Assembly: GCF_008763945.1 (NCBI RefSeq)
Contig: NZ_VTQH01000001.1
Location: forward strand, 643,441-707,440
Reading direction: 5' to 3'
DNA: 64,000 nt
Source of the DNA: Microbacterium testaceum StLB037
GTDB lineage: Bacteria > Actinomycetota > Actinomycetes > Actinomycetales > Microbacteriaceae
Below, in pieces: positions 8,603 to 16,818 of the stretch; within the stretch, counting starts at the first letter, position 1, and the number at the start of each line of letters is the position of its first letter. The notes beneath the pieces are model-generated. The model did not search any database. It saw nothing but the letters and a program-made list of their open reading frames with translations, and was not told the DNA's origin. Made by a program: the position numbers and the translations under genes.

Positions 8603-9780
8603 GCGGATACCTCCTCGGGCACTCGAACCGTCACGCGGAACCGGTCGCCGAGGCGGGTGGCATCCACTGTCCCTCCCACCGAACCCACGCGTTCGGCGAT
8701 CCCCGACAGTCCCGCGCCGTCGCCGACCGGAGACGCAGCCCTCCGCGCGTCGTTCTCGACGGTCAGCACCCACGCTCCCTCGTGACGCGCGAGGGAGAGG
8801 GATGCCGACACCCCACCGCCGTGCTTGAGCACATTCGTCGTGGACTCGCGGACGACCGGCCCGAGCACATCCGCCGGTGCGCGATCGGCCGCGGTGTCGA
8901 CCAGCAGGTCGACGGTCAGCCCGGCAGCACGCAGCAGATCGGCGGCGTTGGCGAGTTCGTCGGGCAGGGGCACCCCGCGGAACCGCGCGGCCAGGTCTCG
9001 CGTGCCGCGTCGCGCCTCGTCGACGCTCACACGCGCCGCGCGGACCTGTTCGGCCGCGGCATCCGGATCGCGTCCCATCATCTTCTCGGCGAGCTCGAGC
9101 TGCAGCGCGATCACCTGCAGATGGTGGCCCTGCAGATCGTGCAGGTCTCCGGCGAGGCGCAGGCGTTCTTGCGCTGCGGCGAGACGTCCCTCGGCGCGGC
9201 GGGCGCGGTCGAGCTCTCGCACGATATCCCACCACCAGAGCGAGGTCGCGGTCAGCGGAGCGAGCATCGCGGCGAACAGGGGCAGGGCGAACGTGAGGGT
9301 GAGGTAGCCGTCGGGACTCAGCCGCGTCGCCTCGATCACCCACACCGCCACGATGGCGACGAGCACCAGCGCGACGAGCCGCACGCGAATGCCACCCCGC
9401 CACCGCACCGTGCACAGCGCCTGCGCCGCGAGGGCGATTGCGACGAGTAGCGACCCGGCACCGACACCGAGCACAACCGCCGACGCGACCCCCAGCAGCA
9501 CGAGCGGCCACACGGGCCTGCGCGCGGAGTCGTCGCCGTCGTCGAGGGGCTCCCGCCGGTAGTGGATGAGAAGAAGAACTCCGGATGCCACCGACCCGGC
9601 GGCCCCGATCAGCACGAGGACGACGTCGAGCGGCGTGCCCCGCAGCACGACCACGAACGCCCAGAGGAACACGGCGAAGACGTGGAGGAACATCACGGAT
9701 GCGGCGGTGTACCACCAGGTGACGCGGACGTCGCGGGCGTACGTCGCCGCGGGACTGCGGACGGGTGCGGGGGCGCTCAC
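8599..9780 (-). CDS. DesK-type membrane sensor histidine kinase
   Basis: About 393 residues if the GTG at 9780 is the start (another GTG at 9789 is possible; neither has a strong ribosome site). The N-terminal half has four to six membrane helices. The HisKA_3 dimerisation domain has LRLAGDLHDLQGHHLQ with the phosphorylated histidine in DLHD. The ATPase has the N box ESTTNVLKHGGG and a glycine box GDGAGLSGIAERVG. It forms a GTGA-coupled pair with the response regulator. Signal unknown; the short extracytoplasmic loops suggest membrane sensing, as in DesK. Confidence 0.92.
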   Translation of the reverse strand: MSAPAPVRSPAATYARDVRVTWWYTAASVMFLHVFAVFLWAFVVVLRGTPLDVVLVLIGAAGSVASGVLLLIHYRREPLDDGDDSARRPVWPLVLLGVASAVVLGVGAGSLLVAIALAAQALCTVRWRGGIRVRLVALVLVAIVAVWVIEATRLSPDGYLTLTFALPLFAAMLAPLTATSLWWWDIVRELDRARRAEGRLAAAQERLRLAGDLHDLQGHHLQVIALQLELAEKMMGRDPDAAAEQVRAARVSVDEARRGTRDLAARFRGVPLPDELANAADLLRAAGLTVDLLVDTAADRAPADVLGPVVRESTTNVLKHGGGVSASLSLARHEGAWVLTVENDARRAASPVGDGAGLSGIAERVGSVGGTVDATRLGDRFRVTVRVPEEVSA

Positions 9781-9932
9781 ACCCGCCACTGTACGGGCGT
9801 GACATTCGTCACGGGTGGGCCGCCACATCCTCCCGCTCGCTCGTGACACCGCGACACTGCCGCCGGAAGCCGCTCGCCGATGGGATGGAATCACCGCGGA
9901 ACACGCCGCGACCTCATCCCCCAGGAGTCCTC

Positions 9933-10433
9933 ATGTCGAACCCCGTCTCCGACCTCATCCTCGATTTCCAGGGCCTCGTCGCCGACGTGCCCGACCTCGT
10001 CCAGCCGCTCATCGTCGCCCTCGCCGGGGCCGTGCCGTTCATCGAGGGTGAGGGGGCGGCGGCTATCGGCATCCTGGGCGGCATCCCTCCCGTGGTCGCG
10101 GCGCTAGCTGGGGCGATCGGCAACCTTCTGTGCGTGGCGGTCGTCGTCATGGCGTCGTCGCGCGTCCGCACCGCCGTCACCACGCGTCGCGGAGCCGTCG
10201 AGAAGCCCACCTCCGCCCGCCGGGCGAAGTTCGAGAAGGCCTACCACCGGTACGGAACGCCGGGTGTGAGCCTGCTCGGCCCCCTGCTGCTGCCGACGCA
10301 GTTCACCGCTGCGGCCCTCACGTCCACCGGCGTGCCCCCGATGCGTGTGCTCGCCTGGCAGGCCGCCGCGATCGTGCTGTGGACGACCGTGATCACGCTG
10401 ATCATCACGGGTGTGATCCGCGCGGTGGCGTGA
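9933..10433 (+). CDS. Small multidrug-export-like membrane protein (DedA-related fold)
   Basis: A 166-residue membrane protein starting at ATG 9933 with CAGGAG upstream. It resembles the Sm_multidrug_ex family: a hydrophobic N-terminus containing AGAVPFIEGEGAAAIGILGG (the acidic re-entrant-type motif), a basic cytoplasmic loop (TTRRGAVEKPTSARRAKFEK), and two more helices after RYGTPGVSLLGPLLLPTQ. The P-F-I-E-G motif is the hallmark. Its 3' end overlaps the convergent next gene by 29 bases. Substrate unknown. Confidence 0.75.
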   Translation: MSNPVSDLILDFQGLVADVPDLVQPLIVALAGAVPFIEGEGAAAIGILGGIPPVVAALAGAIGNLLCVAVVVMASSRVRTAVTTRRGAVEKPTSARRAKFEKAYHRYGTPGVSLLGPLLLPTQFTAAALTSTGVPPMRVLAWQAAAIVLWTTVITLIITGVIRAVA

Positions 10434-10968
10434 GGCTGTCGTTCGCCTCGACCGGGCCGAGCGGGCGCATCAGCCGCCTTGCTGGGCGCGAGGCGCGCCA
10501 CCATCCGTACAGCACGCAGGTGCCCGTGACGACCGCACTGATCGGGGTGAAAGGTGTCGCCAGCAGGAACCCGCTTTCTGTCGGCGCGCTGAAAACCGCG
10601 ATAACCGAAGGCCCGACGAGCAGACCGAAGACGCTCCACACCACCACGTGGAACGCGACCGACCGCCGCCTCCGCATCGAACGAGCGCACAGCCAGGCCA
10701 GGGGCATGCCGGTCAGCATCACGAGCAAGGCCACGCTGCCGCCGATGAGCGCGGTCCAGAGCATCGACTGAGCGACACCGACGGCACCGGTGGCCAGGTC
10801 GCTCGCCGTGTCGCTGACCCCGACGATGGCCGTCACGGCGACTGCGCTGAGAAGCAGAACCATGAAGAGCAGCAGAGCGTGCCCGGCGCCGCTCAAGACG
10901 TCCGACCACGTCGCGGTCATCGGGGCGTCGGGATCGTGCGCGCGGCCGTGGTCGTCGTTATCCCCCAT
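10405..10968 (-). CDS. Uncharacterised membrane protein
   Basis: The 187-residue product has four predicted membrane helices (LLLFMVLLLSAVAVTAIVGV, then MLWTALIGGSVALLVMLTG, VAFHVVVWSVFGLLVGPSV and a last one near ISAVVTGTCVLYGWW) with an Arg-rich loop (CARSMRRRRS) between the second and third. It is not assignable to a family by eye. It overlaps the convergent DedA-like gene by 29 bases at the 3' ends. Confidence 0.55.
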   Translation of the reverse strand: MGDNDDHGRAHDPDAPMTATWSDVLSGAGHALLLFMVLLLSAVAVTAIVGVSDTASDLATGAVGVAQSMLWTALIGGSVALLVMLTGMPLAWLCARSMRRRRSVAFHVVVWSVFGLLVGPSVIAVFSAPTESGFLLATPFTPISAVVTGTCVLYGWWRASRPARRLMRPLGPVEANDSLTPPRGSHP

Positions 10969-11016
10969 TCCGCGAGCCTAGGGCGGTGAGGTTCCCGCGA
11001 TCCATCGTGCGACTGG

Positions 11017-11036
11017 TGTCATCGTTTTAGATAACA
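11017..11036 (+). promoter_or_regulatory. Inverted repeat TGTCATC-N6-GATAACA, likely autoregulatory operator
   Basis: Arms TGTCATC (11017-11023) and GATAACA (11030-11036) pair with one mismatch around GTTTTA. The dyad ends 10 bases before the ATG of the HTH gene at 11047. This is where XRE-type regulators of antitoxin type commonly bind to control themselves. Functional role is inferred. Confidence 0.45.
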
Positions 11037-11046
11037 GGGGGCGGAC

Positions 11047-11628
11047 ATGAGCATCGTGAACTCGCTGCGCAGGGCGCGTAAGCGCTCGGGCGCGAGCCTT
11101 CGGAGCGTGGCCTTGCTGTCCGGAGTCGGGGCCAACAACCTCAGCGCGATCGAGAACGGCCAGCGTGAGCCGACCTCGTCGACAGTGGATCGACTCGCCG
11201 TCACGATGGGAATCGATTGGATTCCGTTCGAAGCCCACGGCCGCACACCCGCCGCCATCGCGGCCGATCAGATCACCCGTGCCGAAGACGAAGGGCGGCA
11301 TGCGCAGGCATACCGCCGCTTCATTCAACTCGCCGACGATCTGGCCTCCGCCGACCCCGTGGCGCGGGTACTCCTCTCCGCGGAGCAGCCGGACGAGTCA
11401 TCCTCACGATGGCTCGACGCAGTCGCCGCGGTCGTGGAACTGCGCCTCCACGAAGTTCACGCTCCGGTTCCGACGTGGGCGAAAGAGCGTTCGGGTCGAC
11501 CGGATGCCGTGTGGCACCCTCAACGCGGTTCACGCGCGCTTACCCTGACCGCAGATCACGAGCAGGTTCCCGAGGAATTCCTTCGAAGAGGGGTCGCAAT
11601 CGAGCGAGGGGAGTTGCTCAGTGTGTAA
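11047..11628 (+). CDS. XRE-family HTH regulator with antitoxin-like C-terminal domain
   Basis: A 193-residue protein. Residues 5-55 are a Cro/C1-type HTH: SLRRARKRSGASLRSVALLS, then GANNLSAIENGQREPTSSTV. The C-terminal half (WLDAVAAVVELRLHEVHAPV, then PTWAKERSGRPDAVWHP and FLRRGVAIERGELLSV) resembles the C-terminal domain of HTH proteins that accompany nucleotidyltransferase-type toxins in actinobacteria, from memory of that family. No toxin partner is adjacent, so it may be an orphan. GGGGGCGG and a dyad operator lie upstream. Confidence 0.7.
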   Translation: MSIVNSLRRARKRSGASLRSVALLSGVGANNLSAIENGQREPTSSTVDRLAVTMGIDWIPFEAHGRTPAAIAADQITRAEDEGRHAQAYRRFIQLADDLASADPVARVLLSAEQPDESSSRWLDAVAAVVELRLHEVHAPVPTWAKERSGRPDAVWHPQRGSRALTLTADHEQVPEEFLRRGVAIERGELLSV

Positions 11629-11694
11629 GAGCCACCCTTCCCGCCGGTCGACATCGAGCAACCTGCTGCCCGCTCCCGTGGCTAGGCTCGACAC

Positions 11695-12036
11695 ATGACT
11701 TGCTCCGCTCGCCCCACCTTCACCGAGATCCACGAGTGGGTGACCGAGTACGAGAAGCACGACAGCGTCGCTCACGCCACGGTGCACGTCCTCCGCCAGG
11801 ACGACCCCGAACACCTCGAGTCGGGCATGGTCGCGATCCACCTCAATCACGGGCCCGCGTCCATCTCGCTGAACGTCAACTGCGAGCGGCAGTGGACGGC
11901 CGCCCTCTCGGAGCGCTCGGGAGAGTTCCCCCTCTCCGGCTCGCACCTCGTCGCCCTCGGCGAGGAGCTGTACACGACGGGCAAGCTCTGCGAGTACCTG
12001 CAGGCGCGCACCGACGAGGCCGCCGTAAAGTCGTGA
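11695..12036 (+). CDS. Unknown small protein, first gene of a GTGA-coupled operon
   Basis: A 113-residue soluble protein with no recognised motif. It has two cysteines (MTCSARP and GKLCEYL plus NVNCERQ) and looks alpha/beta. No clear ribosome site precedes ATG 11695, so the message could be leaderless or the start slightly off. The stop overlaps the GTG of the next gene (GTGA at 12033-12036), and that gene overlaps the third one the same way, so the three form one operon. Confidence 0.5.
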   Translation: MTCSARPTFTEIHEWVTEYEKHDSVAHATVHVLRQDDPEHLESGMVAIHLNHGPASISLNVNCERQWTAALSERSGEFPLSGSHLVALGEELYTTGKLCEYLQARTDEAAVKS

Positions 12037-12302
12037 CGCACACCGAGCTGCCGCATATCGAACCCGGTATCTACGAGCACTTCAAGGGCCAGCGCTACGA
12101 GGTCTACGGCATCGCACGCCACTCCGAGACCGAAGAGGTCTTCGTCTCGTACCGCACGCTCTACGGCGACCACTCCCTGTGGGTGCGCCCGATCGCGATG
12201 TTCACCGAGGTCGTCGAGCGCGACGGGTACTCGGGGCCGCGGTTCCGGCGCGTTGGCTCGCCTCCCGCGGGCGATCGACCGGATGACGCGCGCCAGAAGT
12301 GA
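12033..12302 (+). CDS. DUF1653-family protein
   Basis: An 89-residue protein starting at GTG 12033, which overlaps the previous stop. It carries the DUF1653 signature: IEPGIYEHFKGQRYEVYGIA, then HSETEEVFVSYRTLYGD and WVRPIAMFTEVV, that is GxYxHxKGxxYxV, HsEt and YrxLYGD. The fold is a small beta barrel; its biochemical role is not known. The middle gene of the three-gene operon. Confidence 0.85.
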   Translation: MTHTELPHIEPGIYEHFKGQRYEVYGIARHSETEEVFVSYRTLYGDHSLWVRPIAMFTEVVERDGYSGPRFRRVGSPPAGDRPDDARQK

Positions 12303-12604
12303 CTAAGCCGGCGCGGCCCAAGATCGTCTGCATATGCGGTTCGGCTCGATTCGCCGAGTACATGCGCGTAACGAACCGCGAGTTGACGCTCACCGGCGTC
12401 ATCGTGCTGGCGCCCGCCGAGGTCGACGGGCCGGTCGATGACGAGCAGAAGGCCATTCTCGACGAACTGCATCTGCGGAAGATCGACCTCGCTGACGAAG
12501 TGCACATCGTGAACCCCGGCGGCTACATCGGCAGCTCCACGCGTCGCGAGATCGCCTACGCCCGCGCGGCGGGCAAGTCCGTAAGTTCCACGGACCCCCT
12601 GTGA
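12299..12604 (+). CDS. Nucleoside 2-deoxyribosyltransferase-like protein
   Basis: A 101-residue protein with GTG start overlapping the DUF1653 stop (GTGA). The motif KIVCICGSARFAEYMRVTNR at the N-terminus and HIVNPGGYIGSSTRREIAYA near the C-terminus are those of nucleoside 2-deoxyribosyltransferase-like Rossmann proteins (DUF4406 type); E in STRREI corresponds to the catalytic acid region. Such proteins act on nucleosides or nucleotides; the substrate here is unknown. Last gene of the operon. Confidence 0.75.
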   Translation: MTKPARPKIVCICGSARFAEYMRVTNRELTLTGVIVLAPAEVDGPVDDEQKAILDELHLRKIDLADEVHIVNPGGYIGSSTRREIAYARAAGKSVSSTDPL

Positions 12605-12897
12605 TCTCAAAGCGCTCGACCGGGAGGCCGACGGGCGGCGAAGCCAGCAGGTCCTGACCCGCCTACTCCCTCGCTCTGCGGTCTAGGCAGCTGCAAACGA
12701 TTCACATAGCGAATTCATCAGCACTACGGCATAATCACGAGAGCGAGCGTGGGGGGCGCGTTTCGTGGATGCCGCTGGGGCGGTCTCTTCGTTCACTTTT
12801 CCCGGATACAAACGTGCGCGCTCGGTCGTACGTCCTTCAGTCGATGACGCGCTGAGCGCGGATGCGTTCGCGCACATCTCAGAACCGAAGGAACCCG
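12605..12897. other. Intergenic, promoter region of the next gene
   Basis: No gene found in this 293-bp stretch. It is less GC-rich than its surroundings in the middle. CATAAT at 12731-12736 is a possible -10 for the Ltp/PASTA gene; no convincing -35 is seen. One GGATGCC heptamer lies at about 12767. Confidence 0.35.
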
Positions 12898-13809
12898 ATG
12901 AACGACAACAACCCGACTTACGCCGCTGGCTGGTACGCCGACGTCAACGCCCCCGGCACCGAGCGTTATTACGACGGCGCCGCGTGGACCGAGCATTCCC
13001 GTCCGGCATCCGCTCACGCTGCGGCAGAACCGACTCCCGTGGCCGTTCAGAATTCCTCGGCAAAGGCGCCGTGGTTCAAGCGTAAAGCGATTGTCATCCC
13101 GGTCGGCGTTCTCGCCGGGCTCATCGTTCTGGGCAGCATCGGCTCGGCTATGGGTGGCGGAAAGCGCGAACCCGTCGAGGCCGCCGAGAAGGAGGTCGTC
13201 GTGGCCGCGCCGGTGACCGAGGAGGTCGCTGCCGCCGAGGTTTCGGTCCCTGAAACGACCGGCCTGACCGCCAAAGAGGCGGCTGCCCTCATCGAGAACG
13301 CAGGCCTCGAGTTCGAATTCTCCGCCGACAAAGGTGTGGTCATCGACCGGGACAACTGGACGGTTCTCAGCACCACGCCCGCTTCGGGAACGACCGCAAA
13401 AGCCGGCGACACCATTGTGGTGAACGTCGAGAAGAAGGCGGCTGCTGCCGCACCCGCTCCTGCGCCTGCTGAGCCGGCCAAGCCGTCGATGACCACCGCA
13501 CAGTCGAGCGCCGTGCGCTCGGCCGAGTCCTACCTCAAGTTCAAGGGCTTCTCGCGCGCAGGCCTCACCGAACAGCTGACCAGTGAATATGGTGAGGGAT
13601 TCGCGGCGGAGGATGCGGAATTCGCCATTGCATACATCGAGTCGGCCGGAAAGGTCGATTGGAATGAGCAGGCTGTGAAGTCGGCGAAGTCTTACCTCGA
13701 CTTCAAGGGCTTCTCGCGCGATGGACTCTTCGACCAGCTGACGAGCGAGTACGGCGAGAAGTTCACCGCGGACCAGGCGAACTTCGCTCTTTCGGCCGTC
13801 GGACTGTGA
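12898..13809 (+). CDS. Membrane-anchored protein with DUF2510, PASTA and two Ltp-like repeats
   Basis: A 303-residue protein from ATG 12898 (GAAGGAA upstream). Order of parts: an N-terminal DUF2510 motif (AAGWYADVNAPGTERYYDGA and WTEH), one membrane helix near residues 61-82, a PASTA-like domain (VPETTGLTAKEAAALIENAG to GDTIVVNVEKK), an Ala/Pro linker, and two 48-residue helical repeats with SAESYLKFKGFSRAGLTEQL and SAKSYLDFKGFSRDGLFDQL. These repeats are the Ltp (host-cell surface-exposed lipoprotein) motif, which in phage TP-J34 Ltp blocks DNA injection. It is anchored in the membrane with the repeats outside. It may act in envelope biology or phage exclusion. Confidence 0.8.
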   Translation: MNDNNPTYAAGWYADVNAPGTERYYDGAAWTEHSRPASAHAAAEPTPVAVQNSSAKAPWFKRKAIVIPVGVLAGLIVLGSIGSAMGGGKREPVEAAEKEVVVAAPVTEEVAAAEVSVPETTGLTAKEAAALIENAGLEFEFSADKGVVIDRDNWTVLSTTPASGTTAKAGDTIVVNVEKKAAAAAPAPAPAEPAKPSMTTAQSSAVRSAESYLKFKGFSRAGLTEQLTSEYGEGFAAEDAEFAIAYIESAGKVDWNEQAVKSAKSYLDFKGFSRDGLFDQLTSEYGEKFTADQANFALSAVGL

Positions 13810-13926
13810 CCCGGCGCGGAGGGGTGGGCGCGGGCGCCACCCCTCCGCGTTCCCCTTCGTTTGCATGGCGACAGAACCGACGCAGTCGGCGGCACCGACA
13901 CAGAGCGAATATCGCAACAGTGACCC

Positions 13927-14685
13927 TCAGCCCGCCTTTCCTTCGAACGCCCGGATCAATTCGCCCGACGTCCCCGCAGCGGTGAACTGCGCGAGGTGAC
14001 GATGCCCCTCGATGGCCACCACCTCCCCCGCCGCAGCACGCCCACCGAGCCGGTCCGCCCAGGTCTGACGCGCGATCGGATCGCTCCCCCCGCGCATCAC
14101 GAGCAGCGGAACGCCCACCAGCCGCACCCGATCCTCGAGCGGGTACCGCAGCATGTGCCGCGCCTGCCGCAGATACCAGACCGGCCCACACCGCACGTAG
14201 TCGGCGAACACGATCCCGTTCGGTCGGGGCGGCTCGAGCGCCGAGTCCCGCGCCAGCAGGGCCGCCTGCCACAGCAGCCCGCGTCGCCGGTCGTCGGTCA
14301 CGGGCCCGAACGCGACGACCCCGCGCGCCAGGTCTGGACGCCGGATCGCCAACTCGACGACCCACTGGCTCCCCATCGAATGCCCCACGAGCACCGCGTC
14401 GCCCACGCCCAACTCGTCGAGCACGACACCGAGAGCGTCGACCATGTCCCGGATGCCAGGACTCCGGGCCGGCTTCGGCAGGCCGCCGAAGCCGGGCAGA
14501 TCGATCGAGTGGACTTCGGCATCCGTCGACAATTCCTCGTGCAGAGGTCGCAGGTAGCGGTGCGACATCCCGATCCCGTGGATGAGGACGTACACCGGGC
14601 GCCCGGGCCTGCGGGTCGAGCACGAGCGGAAGACGAGGTCACCGACCGTGTGATCGGAGATGTCGAGGCGGGGCACGGTGGCCAC
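13927..14685 (-). CDS. Alpha/beta hydrolase
   Basis: Serine hydrolase of about 252 residues from a GTG at 14685 (a second GTG at 14676 is possible; neither has a clear ribosome site). The nucleophile elbow is VLVGHSMGSQWVVE, the oxyanion region VYVLIHGIGMSHRY, the acid region VMRGGSDPIARQTW, and the catalytic histidine is in EGHRHLAQF. The substrate cannot be read from the sequence. Divergent from the membrane protein at 14790. Confidence 0.85.
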   Translation of the reverse strand: MATVPRLDISDHTVGDLVFRSCSTRRPGRPVYVLIHGIGMSHRYLRPLHEELSTDAEVHSIDLPGFGGLPKPARSPGIRDMVDALGVVLDELGVGDAVLVGHSMGSQWVVELAIRRPDLARGVVAFGPVTDDRRRGLLWQAALLARDSALEPPRPNGIVFADYVRCGPVWYLRQARHMLRYPLEDRVRLVGVPLLVMRGGSDPIARQTWADRLGGRAAAGEVVAIEGHRHLAQFTAAGTSGELIRAFEGKAG

Positions 14686-14789
14686 CGTACGGCGGATCGG
14701 CGGCGACGCGATCGAGGGTTGCGAACCCCTCGCTCGCCGGGTGACGTGACCAGCACGTGCGACGTCCGACCGCGTGGGAGAGTGACGAC

Positions 14790-15392
14790 GTGAAACTGTA
14801 TTCCGACTTCGCCGCGCAGCGGGTCCGCCAGATGACCGCCGACGTGATCGCACTGGCGCTCATCACGGTAAGCATCGCCACCGGCATCATCGTGTTCTCG
14901 ACGGTGAATCAGCTCGCGCAATTCGGCGTGCAGATGCAGAACGCGGGCACCGACTTCCGCACCTCGATGACCGATGTCGGCGACCGGCTCGGTGGCGTCC
15001 CTCTCATCGGCGAGGGGATCAGCGCTCCGTTCGACACGGCGAGCTCCGCGGGCAACACCCTGGCCGCGGCAGGTCAGACCCAGCAAGACCTCGTCCTGCA
15101 GGCGGCCATCGCGCTCGGTGTCGGAGTGGCCGCCCTCCCGATCCTGATCGTCCTACTGGTCTGGCTCATCCCGCGCCTTCGCTTCATCTCGCGGGCGACG
15201 CGCACCCGCGCCCTCCTGCGCGCAGGCCTCACGACCGACCTCCTCGCCCTACGCGCGCTCACCCACCAGAACGTGCGCACCATCGCGAAGGTCGACGCTG
15301 ACGCGGTGAGTGCCTGGCGACGCGGCGACCCCGCCGTCATGCAGCGCCTTGCCGGGCTGGAGCTGAGGTCTGTCGGCATCCGGGCTCGATGA
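14790..15392 (+). CDS. Membrane protein of unknown function
   Basis: A 200-residue protein starting with GTG 14790. It has one membrane helix at about residues 17-40, a central non-membrane region of some 70 residues (TSMTDVGDRLGGVPLIGEGI), a second helix near 113-135 (IALGVGVAALPILIVLLVWL), then a basic cytoplasmic tail with RFISRATRTRALLRAG. The topology suggests an extracytoplasmic central loop. No family recognised with confidence. Confidence 0.6.
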   Translation: MKLYSDFAAQRVRQMTADVIALALITVSIATGIIVFSTVNQLAQFGVQMQNAGTDFRTSMTDVGDRLGGVPLIGEGISAPFDTASSAGNTLAAAGQTQQDLVLQAAIALGVGVAALPILIVLLVWLIPRLRFISRATRTRALLRAGLTTDLLALRALTHQNVRTIAKVDADAVSAWRRGDPAVMQRLAGLELRSVGIRAR

Positions 15393-15413
15393 GACGCGAG
15401 CAAGCCGACACGC

Positions 15414-15776
15414 TCAGCTCTCGACAACGAGGAGCACCTGAAACCCGTCGGGGTCGGCGAACGCCAGGGCGTGCGTCTGCCCTTAGGGGTTCGAGGGCGT
15501 GACCTCTCGGCCGGCGAGGCGACCCGCGAGCTGTTTTCGCTCCGCCTCATCCTCGAGATAGAGAACGAGCACCGTCTCGGGGTCGGGTGTCGGCGCCGAG
15601 GGACCGCCGCCGGATGTGAACTCCAGATGCGCGCCGCTCTCGGAGAGGTCGAGAAACACCCCGACGTACCCCGCGTGATCGTGGAAGTCGCCGAGGACGG
15701 GGAGACCCACCCCATCGCTGTAGAACCGGACGATCTCATCGAGCCGGTCGGTGTGACGCGCGAAACGGACCTTCAT
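15414..15776 (-). pseudogene. VOC/glyoxalase-family gene interrupted by an in-frame stop
   Basis: From ATG 15776 the frame encodes 97 residues of a typical VOC domain (VRFYSDGVGLPVLGDFHDHA, then HLEFTSGG) and stops at TAA 15483-15485 after TPSNP. The same frame then continues for 22 codons with GQTHALAFADPDGFQVLLVV and ES before TGA at 15414-15416. FADPDGFQVLLV is the last strand of VOC proteins and bears a metal ligand, so the stop cuts off an essential strand. In relatives the corresponding NPYW motif often sits exactly there. Either a nonsense mutation or a base error; a shortened active protein is unlikely. Confidence 0.75.
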
Positions 15777-15947
15777 GCGCCCAATGGTTGCAGCCGGGCT
15801 TCTCGGATTGCTCGCATTCTTCACCACCTGATCAACTCACCCAGAGCCCTGTCGCAGGGCGACCTCTCGCGCGTAGCATCGCCGGTACGCCGGAGTCCCT
15901 CCGCGGCATCCGGTCCCTCCGAACCGACGAGAACACGGGAGATCCAG

Positions 15948-16349
15948 ATGGACACGATGGCGATGATGAAGTCGATGGACATGGGCGAGATGACCATGGA
16001 CATGGATGCCATGCAGGAATGCATGCAGTCGCTCAACGCGTGCGCGATGGCTGCGGCCATGTGCGCCGGTAGCGACATGATGCACGGCGCCGAGATGGCG
16101 AAGTGCTGCGCCATGTGCTCGAACATGGTCGAGATGGCTCAGGCGACGATGCACATGATGATGCGTCCGGCCGGCATGAACATGGATGTGATGAGCGCCA
16201 TGATGACCGCCTGCATGACCATGGGCAAGGCGTGCGCCGCCGAGTGCCGCGCCCACGGCGACATGGACGAGATGTGCCGCTACTGCGCCATGGCCTGCGA
16301 CGACATGGTCATGAAGTGCGAGGCCATGATGGCTTCGATGAGCGCCTGA
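15948..16349 (+). CDS. Met/Cys-rich four-helix copper-storage-like protein
   Basis: A 133-residue protein from ATG 15948 with 38 Met and 13 Cys (38 per cent of all residues). The Cys pattern CxxxxxxC (32/39), CCxxC (53,54,57), C89/C96/C100, C110/C113/C117/C124 and the all-helical composition match the four-helix copper-binding bundle (DUF326/Csp) family, in which inward-facing Cys bind Cu(I). Methionines (MDTMAMMKSMDMGEMTMDMD) are far more frequent than usual for the family. No signal peptide, so cytosolic storage is likely. It stands alone as a gene, with no copper exporter nearby. Confidence 0.85.
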   Translation: MDTMAMMKSMDMGEMTMDMDAMQECMQSLNACAMAAAMCAGSDMMHGAEMAKCCAMCSNMVEMAQATMHMMMRPAGMNMDVMSAMMTACMTMGKACAAECRAHGDMDEMCRYCAMACDDMVMKCEAMMASMSA

Positions 16350-16396
16350 GTTCTCTTCTTCGCGCGGCCGCTGACGTTCCGTCGGCGGCCGCTCGG

Positions 16397-16654
16397 CTAT
16401 GCGGCGCGCGCGGTCGTTATGATCGCGGACGCGCTGAGCAGTTCGGCGACCGGGTGGTACGCCACCGGCTCCCCCACCGCGATGTCGACGGCCGGGCCGA
16501 CGATTCGCAGCTGCACCGTACTGCCGTTCAGCAGGGCGACCGTCGCGGTCGAGCCGTGGGCCTCGATGACGAGGCCGTCCCACCACGCAGACGGGTTCGA
16601 GGCTGCCATGCAGCGCTGGATCGGGTGGACTGTCGACGAGATCGTGCGGGACAT
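16397..16654 (-). CDS. Small unknown protein
   Basis: An 85-residue product from ATG 16654 (AGGTGA upstream). The sequence WWDGLVIEAHGSTATVALLN, then TVQLRIVGPAVDIAVGEPVA suggests a small beta barrel. There is no cysteine pair, metal motif or membrane segment besides a mildly hydrophobic C-terminus. It could start at an internal ATG 15 codons later. No known family recognised; codon use fits a real gene. Confidence 0.5.
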   Translation of the reverse strand: MSRTISSTVHPIQRCMAASNPSAWWDGLVIEAHGSTATVALLNGSTVQLRIVGPAVDIAVGEPVAYHPVAELLSASAIITTARAA

Positions 16655-16818
16655 GGCTTCACCTGCCTTCGGAGTGGTTGGTGTGATGAAGCTACGGGAT
16701 GCCGCGGGGGTGAGCGATCTGGGGCGTAGTGGGGCGTAACGAGAGCACTCGACGAGATCTGACGTGGAATGCTCGCAACCCCTAGGCCAGCGTCACGCGC
16801 CTGGCTCGGCAGCCGTCA

